Shown in pieces: positions 62,072 to 64,000 of a stretch of 64,000 nt of DNA. Under the pieces are notes generated by a model that saw only the letters and a list, made by a program, of their open reading frames with translations, made no database searches and was not told the DNA's origin. The DNA is taken from NCBI GenBank assembly GCA_964647825.1, contig CAZYJL010000001.1:186001-250000 (forward strand), written 5' to 3'. A program made the position numbers and the translations under genes. Origin of the DNA: VFKI01 sp964647825. GTDB taxonomy: Bacteria; Pseudomonadota; Gammaproteobacteria; DSM-16500. Within the stretch, counting starts at the first letter, position 1. Every line of letters starts with the position of its first letter.

Positions 62072-62701
62072 ATGAAGAAAAAAATGAATAGAATGCATTC
62101 TGTTATTTTTTCTTTTTGTACTTTTTTTATCTTGATGTTTGTTTCTTTATTTTCCAATATTTCGGCAGCATCTGATACTACAGCAACAGCGATCTTTGCT
62201 GCAGGTTGTTTTTGGTGTGCAGAGCATGATTTTGAAGCGGTGCCTGGGGTGTTGAAAGTTGTTTCAGGTTATACGGGTGGCTCTGTTAAGAATCCAACCT
62301 ATAAGCAGGTTTCAGCAGGAGGCACGGGACATTATGAGTCGATTGAAGTGTATTATGATCCTGCAAAAATTAGTTATTCGCAATTACTGACCGTTTTTTG
62401 GCATAACGTGGATCCAGTCGATCCAACTGGACAGTTTTGTGATAAAGGTCAACAATATCGCGCAGTGATTTTTTATAAAAATAATACAGAAAAAAAATTA
62501 GCAGAAGAGAGTAAAGCAAATTTATTAAAATCAGGAAAATTTAAATCGATAGCTACGCTTATTTTGCCAGCAAAAACATTTTATCCTGCAGAAGACTATC
62601 ATCAAGGTTATGCACAAAAAAATTCGGTGCGTTATCGCTATTACCGTTACGCCTGCGGGCGTGATCAACGTTTAGAGGAAGTGTGGGGGAAGAAAAAATA
62701 A
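62072..62701 (+). CDS. msrA: exported methionine-S-sulfoxide reductase MsrA
   Basis: 209 aa with a signal peptide (IFSFCTFFILMFVSLFSNISAAS). Catalytic motif AAGCFWCAEHDFEAVPGV, then SGYTGG, YEDVST-equivalent GHYESIEVYYDP, and DKGQQYRAVIFY. Together with divergent msrB (59-bp shared promoter region) it gives repair of both sulfoxide stereoisomers outside the cytoplasm, useful under host oxidative burst (inference). Confidence 0.94.
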   Translation: MKKKMNRMHSVIFSFCTFFILMFVSLFSNISAASDTTATAIFAAGCFWCAEHDFEAVPGVLKVVSGYTGGSVKNPTYKQVSAGGTGHYESIEVYYDPAKISYSQLLTVFWHNVDPVDPTGQFCDKGQQYRAVIFYKNNTEKKLAEESKANLLKSGKFKSIATLILPAKTFYPAEDYHQGYAQKNSVRYRYYRYACGRDQRLEEVWGKKK

Positions 62702-62711
62702 TTGGATAATA

Positions 62712-63424
62712 TTATTTTAATTTGAAAGTATTTTGCAACCATGTTTGTGCTTGGCGATCTTCAGTATGTAGCGCCAAATATAGCAATGTTTTTTTATTGA
62801 CAGATTGATTCATATATTCAGAAATAAATCCTCTAAAATAATATAAATAGAATGCTTTATGTATGTCGGTTTCGATGGGAATAGAGCGATCATGGGCAAT
62901 GTTGTCAAGTAATTGAGGAGAGGCATTTTTGTTTTTCACGATTGATGCAATTAGATAAATTCTGTCTTCATGAAAAAATATTCTTTTGCAGCTTGTAATG
63001 CTTTTGTAAGATCTTTTTCACTTTTTATCGCTTCAATTTGCTTAATTTTGTAATATAAAGAAAATTGCTGTATAAAGTTTGTTGAACACCATGATAAAAA
63101 AATGGTAATAACAGAAAAAGTCGCAGCAAATAGTTTATTATAATATTCTTGGACTTTTATTATTTTAATAAAAGTCCAAATACAGATTGCAATACAACAG
63201 CCTAGAAACACATAAAAAATAATTTTAAATGGTAAATCTAGATCTCCAAATTCCTTATTTCTAGGGACATTTTGATAGAGTATGTCGCTCTGATATCTTT
63301 ATATTATGAATAAAATTGCACCTAAAAATACACCTACTGCTATAACAAAAGAACGATATTTGTGTATTGGGTATGTTTTTTTTCGGGCACGTTCTTCAAT
63401 TTTTAAAATAGTTTGATTAAACAT
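62712..63424 (-). pseudogene. decayed membrane-protein gene (one nonsense, one frameshift)
   Basis: Minus-strand reading from an ATG at 63424 gives 41 residues (MFNQTILKIEERARKKTYPI then a hydrophobic helix), a TAA at 63301-63299, and then the same frame continues sensibly (RYQSDILYQNVPRNKEFGDL) through a second and third membrane helix to a TAA at 62951. A one-base shift at a run of six T (near 62971-62976) restores a good frame: EYFF-HEDRIYLIASIVKNKNAS and on to the end at 62712. So the intact ancestor was about 236 aa: three membrane helices and a helical C-terminus. Family unknown. A short hydrophobic reading frame at 63471-63403 overlaps its start and may be more debris. Confidence 0.75.
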
Positions 63425-63548
63425 CCAAGGATGGCTGCGTAGGCAATAATTAAAGAAAAATATAAAATCATAGAATAGACGTTTCTATTTAGGGTAATGT
63501 ATGTTCCTTAGTTTAGCATAATCTACCTATAGCGTGCCGGAGAGGAAG

Positions 63549-63670
63549 TAGGTAATAACCGATTACAAGTGGGTATTAAATACTAAAAAATATCTACATG
63601 TAACATAATTAATTGTTAAATATAAATAAAATAATTAGGTAATGATTATTTGTAAGTGGGTATTAATCAC
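63549..63670. repeat. pair of about 35-bp direct repeats
   Basis: TAGGTAATAACCGATTACAAGTGGGTATTAA (63549) and TAGGTAATGATTATTTGTAAGTGGGTATTAA (63636), in outline TAGGTAAT...AAGTGGGTATTAA, lie 87 bp apart in the gap between the decayed gene and the HAD gene. Function not evident. Confidence 0.6.
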
Positions 63671-63681
63671 GGTGCTATTAT

Positions 63682-64000
63682 CTACTTATTAGTAGATAAT
63701 GGGCAATGAGAAGTAATAATTTTCCAGTTATGATCTCTAGCATGTTTTAAAACACGTTCGCAATTGGCATAAACAATAGGGTTACCAACGGTGTTTAATA
63801 AGGGAAGATCACTAATATGATCACCATATGCATAACATTGGGCATAATCATAAAAGTTAATACTGCTTAAATAATTCTTTATTGCTTTTGCCTTCCCTTC
63901 ACCAATAACAGGATAATGAAGTATCTTGCCTGTGCAGACACTATTACTAATTTCAAGTGAGGTAGACAATACAGCATCGGCTTGCAAGTGATTTGCAATA
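63682..64000 (-). CDS. HAD-IB family phosphatase (C-terminal part, cut by window edge)
   Basis: The frame is open to the window edge, so the annotated start is not the true one. Visible: LQADAVLSTSLEISNSVCTGKI, the GEGKAKAI stretch (Lys of motif III) and GDHISDLPLLNTVGNPIVYAN (acidic motif IV, GDxxxD), typical of SerB-like HAD-IB hydrolases. The nucleophile DxDxT motif must lie beyond the window. Substrate unknown. Confidence 0.82.
   Translation of the reverse strand, partial: IANHLQADAVLSTSLEISNSVCTGKILHYPVIGEGKAKAIKNYLSSINFYDYAQCYAYGDHISDLPLLNTVGNPIVYANCERVLKHARDHNWKIITSHCPLSTNK

Noticed and set aside
62940..62990. Programmed -1 frameshift at T-TTT-TTC joining two reading frames
   Set aside because: The heptamer is in the correct phase for -1 slippage, but the same gene also has an upstream in-frame TAA. 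Two lesions make decay the simpler explanation.
1..64000. tRNA, rRNA, CRISPR arrays, riboswitches, prophage or integrase genes
   Set aside because: Reading the intergenic gaps I found no cloverleaf ending in CCA, no rRNA-like sequence, no spaced repeats and no phage-type genes. A covariance-model scan (tRNAscan, Infernal/Rfam) was not possible and would be decisive.

Overview
The window reads as chromosome of a low-GC gammaproteobacterium with an outer membrane. Indicators are the LPS-core genes waaG/waaP/gmhB, a Coq7-type ubiquinone hydroxylase, the miaB-ybeZ-ybeY-ybeX and proC-yggT-rdgB gene orders, and separate glyQ/glyS. Several features fit a host-associated member of the Legionellales (Coxiella/Legionella/Berkiella-like): large orphan proteins with hydrophobic hairpins or an F-box-like stretch, an MgtC homologue, a eukaryotic-type UMP synthase split into two genes, a decayed gene, and many dispersed hairpin repeats. 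The order-level placement is inference.

Layout. 1-2006: folate genes (end of folC, folK-folP fusion, folB). 2114-8291: a SUF iron-sulfur assembly operon (sufB-C-D-S-U-A-like-sufT) followed by a CGFS glutaredoxin. 8367-11174: a large orphan gene. 11193-18185: mgtC-like, a small charged ORF with tgt, coq7, an ABC exporter, rdgB-yggT-proC. 18232-23559: a DUF4015 protein, pckA, pyrF/pyrE of eukaryotic type, and a stand-alone class II synthetase-like protein. 23921-30496: F-box-like orphan, FecR protein, CHASE2 adenylate cyclase, two-partner-secretion transporter. 30904-34451: peptide transporter and oligopeptidase A. 34789-42585: glyQ-glyS-gmhB-plsC-waaG-waaP-tandem kinase, one compact LPS-flavoured operon. 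43203-46646: two orphan genes, each preceded by the same duplicated leader and a hairpin mobile element. 46654-51094: amino-acid permease and a two-step lysine catabolic pair. 51337-58404: rsmE, a coiled-coil protein, miaB, ybeZ-ybeY-ybeX, GGDEF-EAL. 58487-64000: CDP-alcohol phosphotransferase, TVP38 plus oxidoreductase, periplasmic msrB/msrA, a decayed membrane-protein gene, and the end of a HAD-IB phosphatase.

The most unusual content lies between the genes. A family of hairpin mobile elements occurs at seven sites, six of them exactly 185 bp. The terminal arms differ strongly between copies, yet the two arms of each copy stay complementary, while the asymmetric core is shared. Clear 8-bp target duplications are visible; one copy sits inside another, and essentially all copies sit on or within about 20 bp of a gene's stop codon. 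At the folC/folKP junction the element entered a place where two convergent genes shared their stop codons, and the target duplication gave each gene its own stop. No transposase for these elements is encoded here. A second hairpin element (two copies, about 184 and 214 bp) carries an exchangeable internal REP-like hairpin cassette. The same cassette occurs on its own elsewhere in the window.
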